Shown: one piece after another, positions 32,589 to 45,264 of the stretch
How the letters are laid out: each line of letters begins with the position of its first letter
How positions within the stretch are numbered: position 1 is the first letter of the stretch
NCBI GenBank assembly: GCA_009733575.1
Contig: ML769544.1
Coordinates: 10,012-74,011 of the forward strand
DNA length: 64,000 bases
Direction: 5' to 3'
Origin: Gymnopus androsaceus JB14
Lineage: Eukaryota > Basidiomycota > Agaricomycetes > Agaricales > Omphalotaceae
The notes under the pieces: model-generated
Databases searched by the model: none
The model's input: only the letters and a program-made list of their open reading frames with translations
What the model was told of the DNA's origin: nothing
Translations under genes and position numbers: made by a program

Positions 32589-34293
32589 ATGCTAAGAATC
32601 GCCTTTATACATCCGGACTTGGGCATAGGTACGCTCTCCGTGCTTGTGGACAGTTTCACGTTTAATCTCTTCATTAGGTGGCGCGGAACGTCTAGTCGTC
32701 GATGCAGCTCTCGGTCTGCAAAATCTAGGTCATCAAGTTGATATATACACCTCTCACCATGACCCAAATCACTGCTTTGAAGAAACCAAGGATGGTCTGT
32801 ATGCCTCTAATGAATCCGTTCCAAAATACATGTTTAAATAAATCCTACATAGGTCGCTTGACTGTACACAACATCGTCCCTCCATTTCCACGCGAAATCA
32901 ACGGAAAATTCCACATTCTTTTTGCTCATCTCCGTCAAATTCATCTCACAACTTACTTACTGAGCCCTGGTGCTCCAAAGTACGATGTATTTTTCGTCGA
33001 CCAACTCTCAACATGCCTCCCAATCCTTCGTACTGTTGGACATACGCGTGTGGTATTCTACTGTCATTTCCCAGACAAGTTGTTGGCGAATGGAGAATTC
33101 ATTGAAGACTCAGCCGCAAGAGCACAGCGCGATTTACAGAAAGGTGGATTGTTGAAGAGAATCTACCGATATCCAATGGATTGGCTGGAAGAATCAACTA
33201 CACGTATGGTGGTAATGCGTTAAAGCTTGTTTTCACCACGGGCTCATTCGGATTAAACACTTACAGGTCAAGCCGATGTGATACTTGCCAATTCGCAGTT
33301 CACAGGTCGTGTTTTCAAAGACAATTTCCCGTCGATTCAAGTCACACCGAAAGTTGTGTATCCTGGTATCAATATTGCAGCTTATGAAGCGACAGAGCAG
33401 TTGAACCAGGATCCAGAGGTTTCAGCGGTTATATCGTGAGTTTTCTTCACAGTTGGAGTCGATTATGGCTTGACATTCCATACCATAGTGACCGACCAAC
33501 CTTGGTTTCATTAAATCGATTTGAGAAGAAGAAGAATGCTGCTCTAGCTGTAGAATCATTTGCTAGATTGCGAGCAAAAGATCCAAATTCTTCCGATTTA
33601 CGACTGGTCCTGGGAGGTAAACGTTTCGGCTCTCAGCTTGTCTTCAAGTGCTGACGCGTTCCCGCAGGTGGCTACGATCCCCGCCTCGAAGACAACATGC
33701 TCACTCTATACTCCCTTATCGATCTGGTCTCCAAAACGCATTCCCTGACATACAATGTCATCACACCTTCTTCTCCACAAGCGGTCAAAATACCACCACT
33801 TAACACAACTTCAACAAACCCCGCCGTCGTTTTCCTTCTCAATTTTACTACCGCCCAACGAACGGCGCTGCTCACCGCTCCTTCTACCATTGGCTTACTC
33901 TACACACCCGCGAACGAGCATTTTGGCATTGTCCCTGTCGAGGGAATGATTTGCGGCGTACCGGTGCTTGCTTGTGATAGTGGAGGCCCGGTGGAATCTA
34001 TCGTGGACATGCCGCCTGAGGAACGAACTGGATGGCTGAGGGCACCGAAGCCTGAATTATGGAGTGAAGCTCTCGGTGAGATCGTGCAATTAAGTGAGGA
34101 GGAGAGATTACGGATGAGGCAGAGAGCGAAGAAGAGGGCTCGGGATTTGTTTGGCATGGAGGCGATGGCTAAGGGAATTGAAGAATCATTGAAGGAAGCA
34201 GTGGCGATGGGCAAAGTGCGCAGTCGTTTCACTTTCTGGTTGACGGTTCTGTTTGTATTCTTCGGCTTGCTGCTTGCATTGGTATTGGTGTGA
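32589..34293 (+). CDS. ALG2: Alg2-type alpha-1,3/1,6-mannosyltransferase
   Basis: ER-membrane GT4 glycosyltransferase that adds the second and third mannose to the dolichol-linked precursor of N-glycans, using GDP-mannose on the cytosolic face. Six exons (32589-32628, 32678-32794, 32853-33203, 33267-33435, 33489-33616, 33668-34293) join in frame. The start MLRIAFIHPDLGIGGAERL carries the glycine-rich GGAERL loop. Further matches are VVFYCHFPDKLLA, RYPMDWLEE, ADVILANSQFTGRVFK, VVYPGINI, TLVSLNRFEKKKN and the GT4 catalytic EX7E region, FGIVPVEGMICGVPVLAC with two Glu seven residues apart around NEHFGIVPVE. The C-terminus is hydrophobic (FTFWLTVLFVFFGLLLALVL), as in fungal Alg2. The frame is clean. 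Confidence 0.94.
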
Positions 34294-34767
34294 GTGCGGG
34301 AGCTCCCGTCTCCCAAACACCATTTATGCGTTCTTCGATCGGTCCTTTAGTCCGTAAAGTCAGCTAAATTTTCATCTGTTGCTAATGGCAATCAGGTATT
34401 ATACAGCTAGATTTAGGTCGCAAAATTTATCAACGGAATTGTTCATATGAAGCTGGCTCTTTCTTGGCCTGGTAATGACCCACTGACGACCAAGTACTCA
34501 CAAGCAGGTACGCTATTCTTTGAACATTCCGGCCATGAGTTCATTATTGCAGTAGCAGCATTGCCAGCAAGATTTTTCCCAATTGAACACTCAGAATAAG
34601 ATAAATGCTAACTTTACGCTGACCGCGGGCGCGCGCACGACATCAATGAAATCAACGGTGCGAACAATATGCGGCTCAGATACGCGTTTCCGTAACAGCA
34701 AGAGCGTTATAAGCATCCTCGAATGCCGAAAATTATCCAAGACTCTGTCTTCCACTGTTAGATTTCG
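34294..34767. other. Spacer between ALG2 and receptor 2
   Basis: This is probable promoter DNA of the second receptor. No CaaX-ending small frame was seen on either strand. Confidence 0.5.
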
Positions 34768-36347
34768 ATGGCGGTTTTGACAGATCCGAGTCTTAACCCA
34801 AGTTTCTTTACAGTCTTATCCTTTTTTAGCTTCCTCCTTCCTCTCATACCTCTTACATGGCACTTCCAAGGTGAGCACAGCCAAGTAAATATTGCGCTAG
34901 CCAACTTATCAGTATCATAATTGAAGCCTGGAACTCTGGGTGTTTTTTTTACATGGCCTGGGCATCTTTGCTCGGCCTGGTAAATTTTGTCAACTCAGTC
35001 GTATGGGCTGGGACCGTTCAAGACGTCTCACCCGTATGGTGTGATATTTGTGAGTCAAATCTACCATCTTCGAACAACTTTCAAGACATAAATCGATATT
35101 TAATATGTAGCCACGCATGCTAACCTGGCCGGGACTTTTGGAACCATTCTCTCCGCTCAAACCATCATTCGTCGCCTTTATATCATCGCGAGCGCCAGGT
35201 CACCACTAACACATACTGAAGTAAGCTGTCTGCCCATATATACAACCAGTTACTTGCTCATACTTGAATTCCATTTAGAGCCGCCGTGCTTTAATCGAGG
35301 ACACGATACCATGCGTAGTAATTCCCGTAATTTTTGTGGCTTTGCGTGAGTGATCGGATCCCCTCTGGTTTTAGATTGAGGACTAATTCATATTGAGCAG
35401 AATACGTTGTTCAAGATCATCGCTATGCGATCTACGAAGAATTTGGATGTTTGCCATCGACATATCGTACACTTGCATCAGAATTAATGATAGATTTACC
35501 TCCCGTTCTGACAGGAATCGTTATAGCATATTTCGACGGTAGGCACTCTAAACATTTCACTTAAGCCATTAAGCATAAGCTTATCTATCTTCTAGTTCGC
35601 TGTCTGCTCATTCTCATCCACGACCACGAAGAGCTAAAAGATTTCTTCGCTTCCATCAACGCGGGCTCATTCTTATCAAACCGATTCATTCCTATAGTGG
35701 CGTTCACGATCGTAGAGGTGATAATCACCTTTCCCACCACTCTTTTCGACTTTGTGCTGAACATCACCACGGGCTTGCAACCTTGGGGCAACTGGAATCA
35801 TGTTCATGCCTCGTTCTCCGTCATTCCTGTTTTTCCATCTACTGTCTGGATGGTCGGCGATAAATCAGCTATAGCCTCACTATTGATGGACCAATGGTCG
35901 AATTCCATCTGCGGAGTATTAATATTTCTGCTTTTTGGGACTACGGAGGAGGCAAGGAGGCATTATTCTATGGCATTTTGGCGTCTATTCAGGCGCCGTG
36001 AGCCGCTGTCGAGGACCACCATTAGCGATAAAAGGTATGCATATACCCGCCTAAAACGAATTACAAACTAAGCACCATTTGTTTCTTACAGCAGCTACGC
36101 AACTCGGATAGAGATGCCAGACCATCCGGTCATCGACATACGCCCAGATTTAGAGTGCGGTTACTACAAAAGCGACAAGAGCCGCGTTCTTGTTGAAGAT
36201 CTGCCAGTCCCCGACTCTAAGAAGCTCCTACATGACTCGACAATGGCACCGCCTTCCGTGACTACTTGGCCAGTTTCCGGTATTCCTTCGTTCCTTCTTG
36301 AGTCTCCCACTCCATCTGCCAAGAGCTCATTGAGGAGGTACGAGTAG
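34768..36347 (+). CDS. STE3-like lipopeptide pheromone receptor, copy 2
   Basis: Paralog of the receptor at 23,905. The start MAVLTDPSLNPSFFTVLSFF leads into FLLPLIPLTWHFQ. After intron 1 come AWNSGCFFYMAWASLLG, NFVNSVVWAGTVQDVSPVWC followed by DISTH, TIIRRLYIIASARS, SRRALIEDTIPCVV, QYVVQDHRYAIYEEFGC, GLQPWGNWNHVHASFSVIP and GVLIFLLFGTTEEARRHY, then a cytosolic tail longer than that of copy 1 ending SSLRRYE. Seven helices are evident. The intron pattern matches copy 1. The loops and tail differ strongly, so ligand or coupling may differ, but exon 1 end, intron 1 and exon 2 start are nearly identical at DNA level. The frame is clean. The gene ends about 100 bp from the 3' end of the convergent UDP-glycosyltransferase gene. 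Confidence 0.93.
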
Positions 36348-36450
36348 ATTGTCTCATTCCGAGCCGTATGTAGTTGGAATTCTATCAAACGGATTGTCTA
36401 ATTATTGCCCTTCAATAAACCAGTACAGAAATCTACAGTGTTCTACATAT

Positions 36451-38482
36451 TCAAACAAATTTTTGCATCATATTATCAAAGTCTACCTTGGTGTCACCTC
36501 CCTCGTTCCATGCATTACCCATCGCGTCCGCAAGGACGGCAAAGTTCTTTCTGATTGAAGCACCTTCTTCGCCTCTTGTATGTTTTAATACCGTTCTAAG
36601 CTCCGCCTTTACTCCTTCAGATGTGAAGGATGGTGGAGTAGATGCATCCTTGTACCGATAAGGTAGACGGACGCCATCGTCTCCAGTGCGTACCATAAGG
36701 AGCTCAAAGGCCGCCTTGTGGTTCCGGCTCATGATTGTTGCATTATAAGGCTGGTCAGCTTGACTAGAAATACGAATATCAAGTTTTTTGAGTTTCGCCT
36801 CGAGAAGCTGATACTCACATAGGCCATAAAATCCTACGAGAGATGAGATTTTGACTTTTGTCTCGAGAAACTGGGTAGTACTCACAAAGGTACCCGATGA
36901 ACAAATGATTCCTGGATACTGTTCCACCCTGCTGGCGTGTTAATAATACTATCTCCTTGTAAGAGACTAGTTCCAACCTCCGTGAGTAATGAACCATCCA
37001 GTTGCCGGATGCGAAAGAATGGTCTCTTGCGGAGACCAGCCAAGTTCCATGCCACAGCCACTCTTTGCAATCTTCTCCTTGATCTCGTCGGGAACGACCG
37101 CGAACTGGGAAGGATGGGCGAAGAAAAAAGGAGTTTTCGAGTCGATGAGTTCATCAAACACAGTCCAAATCTTTTCGGGGTTGAGGGGAAAGAAGGTGGT
37201 CCCAAAGGATATCTACTGAGTGTCAGCGCTTGCTTAATTGAGCTAGAAGTAGTTCACTGACGTAAACCAAGCTTTTTTCACCAAACTCGTTCTGTACCTG
37301 GTCCAAGAATTCCACTACTTGCTTGTCCGTATCGGTTTTAATACTCTCCTTTGCGCTGGGACCATGCATAGAAAGCGGTCCGACATTATACCATACCTTC
37401 CCCAATGACTCGTACCACTTCTTCGCTGCAGCGACCGCCTCGGGTTCGTATGAGGTCGAGGAAACACAAATCAAACCGTCTGTTTCTCGAATGTAAATAC
37501 TCCCAATCCTCTCGATAATAGGGGTCACATCCGATAAAATTGTCTAAAAGCAATCAAATCAAGGCTAGAAACTAGCAATTCAAACAACTCACTCGTTGCG
37601 GGAAAAACTCATAGTCGAACACAGGGGCCATACCGGGGACATTATCCAGGACTTTTCCAGTGCATTTATACGGCTTAATGAAAAAGAAATTAGCATTCAT
37701 TAGTCAATATTCTGTGCATGCGTACCTCAAACTTTTCTTGAGTGAATATCTTGGACTTCATAACACTTCGTCCTTCTGGAGTTTCCACTGAAGGATCAGC
37801 CATCCCACCAACACTCGCAGGACCAAAAAGACGGAGTAGAGCTCCAGCAGGTGCAGTCCACCATGCAAGAATAAGCGTATCCTTGGCGATAGCACGTATC
37901 ACTTCGATGGCATAATAAGCAAAGGGCTGGAAGAAATAATGAATCAAAATCAATGAGCACTGAGCAGAAATATGCTGTAGACAGGTACTTGCATCGATAA
38001 TTGCGAGAGTGGGTGCAGGTAGACCGCTAATCGTTTTACCAGTGGAGAGGCAGTTAACAGCCTCCGATTTCTGCAATGCTAGATACGCAGGCGAGAACTC
38101 TGCCAATGGCAAACGAGGGTCAACAATTGGGCCTGAAATATCGATTACGCTGGAGGCCACATTTATTAGTATTCTGAACCGATAATTAAGTGATATATAC
38201 TTACTTTAGACGTGGTTTGATGGCTTTGTACCTTGCTGGGTCTAATCGTTCAAATTCGCCCATGATTTTGGAGAATAGTGGAGCAGTTGCAAAGTATGTC
38301 ACGACTACATCAGGGCGAGCTTCGAGAATGAGTACACAGTATGCAGCCAACGGCTTGTTATGTCCTGGAAATAAAGTCAGCACTGGATTGTTCAGCCACA
38401 ACGAGCTATTTAAAAAAATAATACCCCAGGCCGTTGCATGTGCGTGAACGACTATATGTTTATTCACTGCGATAGAATCCAT
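36451..38482 (-). CDS. UDP-glycosyltransferase (GT1 family)
   Basis: Transfers a sugar from a UDP-sugar to a small lipophilic acceptor. The start MDSIAVNKHIVVHAHATAWG (ATG 38482) is followed by HNKPLAAYCVLILEARPDVV, as in basidiomycete GT1 enzymes. The middle part has VCVSS-like LICVSSTSYEPEAV, WYNVGPLS and YISFGTTFFP. The C-terminal donor-binding signature is split by an intron: LGWSPQETILSHPATGWFIT, then HGGWNSIQE. It continues VPLILWPIQADQPYNA and ends DNMMQKFV at 36451. The intron inside HGGW joins GGAG to GGTGGAAC exactly. No frame damage was seen. Acceptor unknown. Transcription converges on receptor 2. Confidence 0.9.
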
Positions 38483-38733
38483 AATTGATGGGTGAAGAGC
38501 AATTTCTACTTGAGAAATATTACGCGCCACATTTGTACTCGGGCGCGATTGCAAATTAAGATATCGACTGATATCGATCAGTCACAAAGAAATTCTGATC
38601 ATAGCGTCCAGCATTTCGCCAACACACCAATTGAGGACCAGGAGGATCGATATATCTCAACAGCTTCCAGAGTTCATGCTGCGCTAAGAGTAGTAGTGTC
38701 TAAAGTTCCCAATTCTGTTAACGTCAAGCAGAG

Positions 38734-39036
38734 CTATAGGCTGGATGGATGGGAGATACCTTCCTTCCGAGTTGATTTGATCAACCGGACGCAATCTTGG
38801 GTGCATCCGATGGCCGTATCGTGCTGGTTAATATGCCCTGATTCCTGAACAGCATGATCCAAAGGATCTGAATCCGGGGAGGTTGGTGGCCACCTTCCGA
38901 AACATAAACCATTAAAGCGGATTGAGACGTCGACAATGGAATCGGCGTTGGAGGTTACAGTTGAAGGCGTGAAAAAATTAGGCCATGACGCGACGTTGAA
39001 CGCCTTTCTGTAGATGTCGATAGATGCGCACCCCAT
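38734..39036 (-). CDS. Hypothetical 100-residue protein
   Basis: Open frame MGCASIDIYRKAFNVASW to STRKEGISHPSSL. A GT donor after STRKE and an acceptor near 38,719 would replace the last residues with ELGTLDTTTLSAA. I recognise no domain. It lies upstream of the UDP-glycosyltransferase on the same strand. Weakly supported: length and plausible splicing only. Confidence 0.3.
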   Translation of the reverse strand: MGCASIDIYRKAFNVASWPNFFTPSTVTSNADSIVDVSIRFNGLCFGRWPPTSPDSDPLDHAVQESGHINQHDTAIGCTQDCVRLIKSTRKEGISHPSSL

Positions 39037-40550
39037 GGTACTATGGTGGCTCGTTTTAGACGAAATTAGAAAATTTGGATAGAATTCATGAGCAGTTGGA
39101 CAGAAGTCAGGTCATTTATGCTCGCAACTCAATCTTAGAGTACGCTGGTCCACCTATTGCGTTTTGATTTTACATTCGACGAGTTCCGTCATTTCATCTT
39201 TGCAGAAGCTGTGCGAAGATCGTCAAAGGAGATCCGTCATTTTGGAAACCAGAGAGGGATAATGTGAACTCCTCTTAAGCTGGGTCAGTGGGACCTGGGT
39301 CTTCTCAGAACTGCGTGAAACTCTTGGAATTTGGATACGTCTGTTGCGCGAGTATTTTTATCTTGGGCACAATATTAATCATGCAGATTATGAACTACCT
39401 GGCCTCATAATAATGATTGGTAAAAGCTCTCTTGCTTGCTTGTATCTTGCTGAACTGACAGTCGTTGACATTAGGCAGAGCTTCATGCTATGAATCTGAT
39501 GACGTCCACGTAAGATAGGTCTGCAAGCCTACGTGTTTTACTTCTCTTTGGTTTGATAATGCTTGAAACAGAACTAGTACGCTGCTGGCCAGTGGATGGG
39601 TCTCGTCATTGACTCATTGGCGTACATTAACTATATTATACCTGTACTCTTGTACTCTTGGGTGCTCCTCTATCTTCGGAATCTCTTATTGAAATTCACT
39701 CGATTTTTAAGATCCAAAATCCCTAAGGGTATCTTAGGCCGCAACGACCCCGTGGGAACTGACATGCACACATCCGGATCCAACGGATCGTCAGTGTATT
39801 ATATGATTCTGCAGTCTTCTGTGTTCTTCATCGGATGTGAGTTTGAGAGAATTTCTTCTTGTAGTGCGGAAAAGACAAGTTGTCTTTTCATTACTTGGTG
39901 CCCTGTGTCCTTCGATTCCAAGTAAAGAGTCGTTTCTTATTAATATTACTACTAACCCTTGACAGATGAACAGATGGTCGTTGCTTAAATGGCCGGGCTG
40001 GGGGATATATACTATATGCTAGTGCTCTGAGGCTGTATCATGCTCGGGAGTGTCGATTTGCAAGAGCGGAAAACACGGTGTAAATGCTGTCAGCCTCGCG
40101 TCAAAATCCAAACGTCCGCAACCTGCAAAGCATCAAAACTAGAATAGCCATGTTGCTGCTCCGTTCCGGCTCCGTTCGATCCAGGCAAGTCTCCACTGTA
40201 CCTCCCCACGGTTAACCAGTGAATAACCGTAACCGATCTGTATTGCAGGGGTGAGATTAGACAGGGGAGACAACTTCCGTCGCACCCCCCACATTCTGCC
40301 AAGTTCTACCAGACTTTAAGAAGGCTTTAAGCTGCTTTAAGAAGGATTCTAACTTAGAGGCAAAGATACTTCGTGATAAAGATAAAATTGGTGAACAGAG
40401 AAATGAATAGGTTACCTTCTTCACACGCTCATTGAATCCAGATTTGAATCAGATTGCATTAAAACATTCATGGCGGGGTAGATTCGCCGGTCTCACATCT
40501 TTCTTTCTATCCTCCTTCCTTTCATTCTTTTCCCTCGTTTCTTTTTGATT
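39037..40550. other. Intergenic region before the aspartic protease
   Basis: A plus frame at 39,596-39,925 (109 codons) begins with a hydrophobic segment (INYIIPVLLYSWVLLYL) but has no known domain and no clear splice partners. The stretch just before 40,551 is CT-rich, typical of fungal promoters. Nothing else is recognised. Confidence 0.45.
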
Positions 40551-43198
40551 ATGCCCTCGAGATGGTGGCAGAAGGGCAAGCAACGAGCTTATGCCGGAAC
40601 AACCCAAAGCCGGCAACGTCGAGACGACTCAACCGGAACTGGGGATGGAGATGGAGCTGTAGTACCACTACAATATGTTGGGACGACGGCATATGATGCG
40701 TGCGCAGCTCCCTTATTTCCACTTAACTATTAAACCAACTAATTTGAACGTTATAGCGCCTACACCCTTCCAATAATTATAGGCTCAAATAATCTTAATG
40801 TTTCCCTTCAAATTGATACAGGATCCTCGGACCTTGTGCGTAACTTTTGTCCTCGCCTACTGGATCCTGCTGAGCTCCCGACTTTAGTGGGTCACGGCCT
40901 CATCATGTTCTTCCTGCGGCAACGTGCCCAGCGACAAGCGATACGATCCTTCTGCGAGTTCTAGTTCTTTGCAGAGCGGCACATCGTTCAATTTGACCTA
41001 TTTGCAAGGTCAAGCGTTAGGTAGCATAGATTGGGATTCAGTTGACATTGGCGGCTATACTATAGGTTTGTTCCTGATCCTCCCAAATACTTCTTAAAGC
41101 TAACGTCATTGCATAGATACTCAAGCTTTCGGTTTGTACTTGATCATCAGCTATCAGCATCCAAGGCTGACATTTATTGTAGGTGTAGCTTCTACCGTGA
41201 ACTCAGAGCCGCTTTCGGAGGATTTCAACGGTGTTATTGGTCTTGCGCTTCCTGATAACAGTGTCATAAGTGGAATCATTACACCGACATCATCCAATGC
41301 TCCTGACGGTGCTCAGTTCACCTCAAATCTTTTTTCACTGTCGCCGTCATCACTTACTCCGGCTGCTCGTTTCCTGTCTCTTACACTTTCGCGCCCAGGC
41401 TCCTCGACGATCCCGTCTTTATTTGGCATTGGAAAGCATCCTTCACAATCTCAAATTCCAATGATAGGCAATGGATCAAATGTTCAATATAAGACTCCAC
41501 TTGATAGCCTAACGCCTACTGGTGTTGCCTCTCTGTTTTGGAAATCTAATATCGAGGATATAACCGTCTGGGTCGACGGACAAGCAAAACCAATTGCGCT
41601 ACAGAATAGTAGCTCCAACTACCCGACCGCGATCCTGGATACAGGTGTACCTGTAATACTTGCCACCAAATCCATTGCAGATGCAATTTATGGTGCCATC
41701 GGAGTGTCCCCAGCTAGCGACGGAAACTGTGAGCCAATTCATCTATGCCATTTCTCAACTCAATTTCTTGCAGATTATGTTAGTTGCACAACTCCGTTGA
41801 ACCTCACAATATCTCTCGATGGCCGAAGTCCCATTTCGGTGCACCCACTCGACCTAACTACCCCACCCCCATCAACTTCTTCATCGTCTAATTGCATTGG
41901 CCTAATCCAAGCTGTTGATTCGGGCGTCGCAGACATGATACTAGGTGTCCCGTTCATTAGAAATACGTATATGGTAATGGCGTATCAAAACCCATATCCG
42001 AATGGGTCTTTCCCAGATGTGCGACCAGGGAATACACCGCAATCACCTATGGATTCTGCTATCAGTAGCGAACTTTACCCGTCACTTGGTCTCCAAGGTC
42101 TTACCAATGCCACGGTCGCCTTGGGTGAGTAGTAACATATTTCTTTTTTCCCTGGATTGTTAATGACCAACGTTATTCAGAGGAGTTCCAAAAGGTTCGT
42201 GTCTTGGGCTTGCCTATAGATGGCAGTCAAACAGTTATAAAGGGTGGCAAGAAGATCAGCACAGGATTAGACATTCTGTTTGGCCTGATAGGGTTCTTTG
42301 GCCTATGTTTCTTGCTCTTTGGGATACGATTCTGCATCATGAAGAGGAAGTATCCAAATTCAGGGGGCTCGGTTGACGGACATGGCCCTTCTTTGCGCTC
42401 ATTTGGAGATGCCCCTGCTGCAGGTGGTGGCCTATTTTCCAAGTTCCGTCCTAAAAAATCCAGACCTAGTCCTTATATCAGCGATAATAAAGATCTCGGA
42501 ATTTACGAGCTTGCTGCAAGGACTTCTCCAACTGCCGACGCTTTCCCTAGCGCAGATGTCCTCCGAGAATTCGAAATACGACGCGTACACGGGGAAGAAA
42601 GGCTTATCATCCGAGAGATACACAGTTAATAGCGACCGTACGCGGGTAGGCGATGTCGAGGAAGGGGAGGATAGCGAGATGGGATGGAAGAAAAAGGTCG
42701 GCGGGGGCGGGAATGGTGATGCATTCGACGGCCTCAGTACAATGCGCACGCTGAGTCCTCAGCGTGACGTTGACTGGGATCCGGCTATGGGCCTCGATTG
42801 GAACCACGATACATTGGATCGGATTAGATTCCTCGAAGCATCACGAAAAGAATTCATCCCAAGGAACTGCGAGAGATTTTTCTCAGTCGCCCGAACGGCG
42901 ACCTATGATGCATAGACGGGAATCGAGTGGTGACACCAATGGATCTCGCAGTAGTCCGCTGCGAGTCGACGATCTACCAGGGGGCCATAGCCGAGGCCCA
43001 AGTTTATCATTCCCGCTACTTCAGCTGCCAGAAACTGCGCTGACCCACGATACCACTTCTCACGTGGATGAAACCGCGCTTGGGCTAGATCTGGGCGAGT
43101 TTGGTAGTATGACTGGCGTTGGTAGTGGTAGAAGGAATGGGAAGCTGCGATCGGAGAACTTGAACTATCTCTGGGATGGGGGATACCAGCTTCTCTGA
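40551..43198 (+). CDS. Membrane-anchored pepsin-like aspartic protease (A1)
   Basis: Two-lobed aspartic endopeptidase with a C-terminal membrane helix. From MPSRWWQKGKQRAYAG, short introns lead to AYTLPIIIGSNNLNVSLQ and the first active site IDTGSSDLWV. CSSCGNVPSDKRYDPSASS, FGVASTVNSEPLSEDFNGVI and the second active site AILDTGVPVI follow. A cystine pair and several N-glycan sequons are present. After VADMILGVPFIRNTYMVM comes a membrane span, LFGLIGFFGLCFLLFGIRFC, then a basic and Ser-rich cytosolic tail. No signal peptide is obvious at this ATG, so the true first exon may be further upstream. In the tail (42,540-43,198) the plausible Ser-rich sequence switches frame twice, near 42,550 and near 42,880, so the end at 43,198 is provisional. 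A cell-surface protease of yapsin-like topology is inferred. Confidence 0.82.
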
Positions 43199-43768
43199 TC
43201 CAATGCCATCTACTCTTGGTGTCGAACGACCGTCGTCCTCGCTTAGCTCCGGATCTGAGCGAGGCAGACCTGCGCGCATGCCATCTGGACCTAGACAATC
43301 TACGTTATCATCGTCATCTTCTTCGTCCATACCATAACGCGCTGAACGGGCGTCCACCAATGCTTGCTTGCATACCGGTTCACCATCTCTTTTTTGGTTC
43401 AATCGAATCGCTTTTCATGTATTGGACGTCGGATCTATTTCTATTTATCTTTTCTTCAGTTATCGAAATTGTGTACCATTACTGTCTACTGTCTATTTGC
43501 TATCCTAAGCTACCCTCTTTTTTCAGGATTCGGACCTTGCATCTACAGCCTATCTACATACTCCCTACTCCGTGTAAATGCACCAACTATACCAAGGCCC
43601 TTCGGCTACTAAAACGCTACGAAAACATCTATCCCGACTAATCTGATTTATCAAACTTTTTGCATCTTAACTTCGAGTGAGATTGTTTTTGATACATACA
43701 GATGTAGATGAACAAGATGAGCCATTTGGCTCCAAAATACATACTAGAAGATGAGATTCACAACTCGT

Positions 43769-44937
43769 TTATCTGCAAGGAAGCTTGCTCGTCAGTGAAC
43801 TGCGATGACAGGAAAAAAACAATAACACTACTAACTCTCGATAACACTGCTTATAGATTCCTTCTACGATGCCTTCTTCATCCTCAAGATCGGCTCCACC
43901 CTCGGCTAGCTTCTGACAATGATCATAGAGTCCCTGTGTCAGCTCTTTGTTAGTGTCCGTCGCACTGCCATAGTATCCGGAGGACTTTTTAAACTCCTTC
44001 CTGACGTCCTGGAGGAAGCCTTTGGAGAGGTTCGAGAGAAGAAAGTGGATGCTATCGAGACGGGACTGTACTTAGGAGTAAGCGGGTATACAACAAAGAA
44101 GGGCGGTAGGCCGACACACCTGAACTTCCTTGGGGATTTCAGGATCCTCCGAGTTGTACTCGTCATAGATTCCACGAATGAATTTCTTCCTCTGCAACAA
44201 TGTCGTGGCGTTTCGTGGCGAAGCTCGTCGAGATGGTCGGTGATGTTCGCCGACCATATCCTCACCATCGAGGGGTCCTTTGTAAGTCTTCAAAGCTTTC
44301 ATGACTTTGACAAGCTCTTCTTCTGGAAGCTCGTCCATGAGCTCCATACAGACTTGAACGCGATCCTAGTTGTCCATATTAATCGAAAGCGCGCAAAAAT
44401 GCAAATGGAACCAACGTACTCGAACAGCCTGTGAAACATCATAGAAATCTGGATCATCATCGACATCACCAGCACATCCACCCCAACAAGCAGAATACGC
44501 TTGATGTACAGCGCGTTTTTCTTCGAGAAGGTTGCTTCGCCCATTGTAAGCCATAATACGGCAGTGATGGACGATTTCATCAGCAACTTGCGCGTTGGTG
44601 CCACCACGCGAGCCCATGTAGTGGTCCAGCTCCCCTATGATCATTCGAAGATATGTGTTGGTGAGGTTCTCTGTGTGTGATTCGATGTATTCGAGACGAC
44701 CCTGCAGTGGGACGCGTCAATTGATGAGCAAGGACGCGATGTAGACAGAGAGAGCATACCTTTACAGCTGCTGGAAGTGTGTCTTCCTCGTCTTCCTCCT
44801 CATCTTTTCCTTCATCTTCATCTTCGGATATCTCGATAACTTCTACGTCGAGACGGGCCTTTTTGTTTTTCGACGGAGAGCGGTTCTCAGGATCGTTTCA
44901 GCTGGCTCAATTTTCGAACGACTGATGGTCCCCCCAT
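43769..44937 (-). CDS. Unidentified acidic protein, one apparent frameshift near the start
   Basis: Exons give MGGPSVVRKLSQL, then a Lys-rich and acidic stretch (RSPSKNKKARLDVEVIEI, SEDEDEGKDEEEDEED) and helical blocks (LEYIESHTENLTNTYLRMI, QVCMELMDELPEEELVKVMK, KKFIRGIYDEYNSEDPEIPK, DSIHFLLSNLSKGFLQDV). The final exon runs DHCQKLAEGGADLEDEEGIV to about 43,769. Between LSQL and DPENRSPSK one base too many is present near 44,894-44,898 (AAAC where AAC fits). Three short GT-AG introns join otherwise clean exons, so the gene is real. A nuclear location is suggested by the KNKKAR stretch but not shown. I do not recognise the family. Confidence 0.7.
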
Positions 44938-45264
44938 GGTTATGAAGGTTGTGGTTGTGATTCAAAGGAAACAAACGAAGGCGCCGCGCCACTCGTTATA
45001 TCCTGTCACATGAGCGTCGAATTTCGGTGGCCATGAGTCATCTTACGACAGGTTAAATTTGGGGTAAATAGCAAGCCTTCTTCGATATCGTACAACGCGT
45101 CCAACAACAACGACAAGCAAGTTAAGAAGAACACAATAAAGTGCAATACACACACACATACAGGTACTTACAGCTTTCAATCTTGAATAAATGAAGGTAT
45201 CGGTATCACGTCCGCAACATTCTATCCCTCCGACGTGCGCGCAAAACGCGAGAATTAGAATAAT

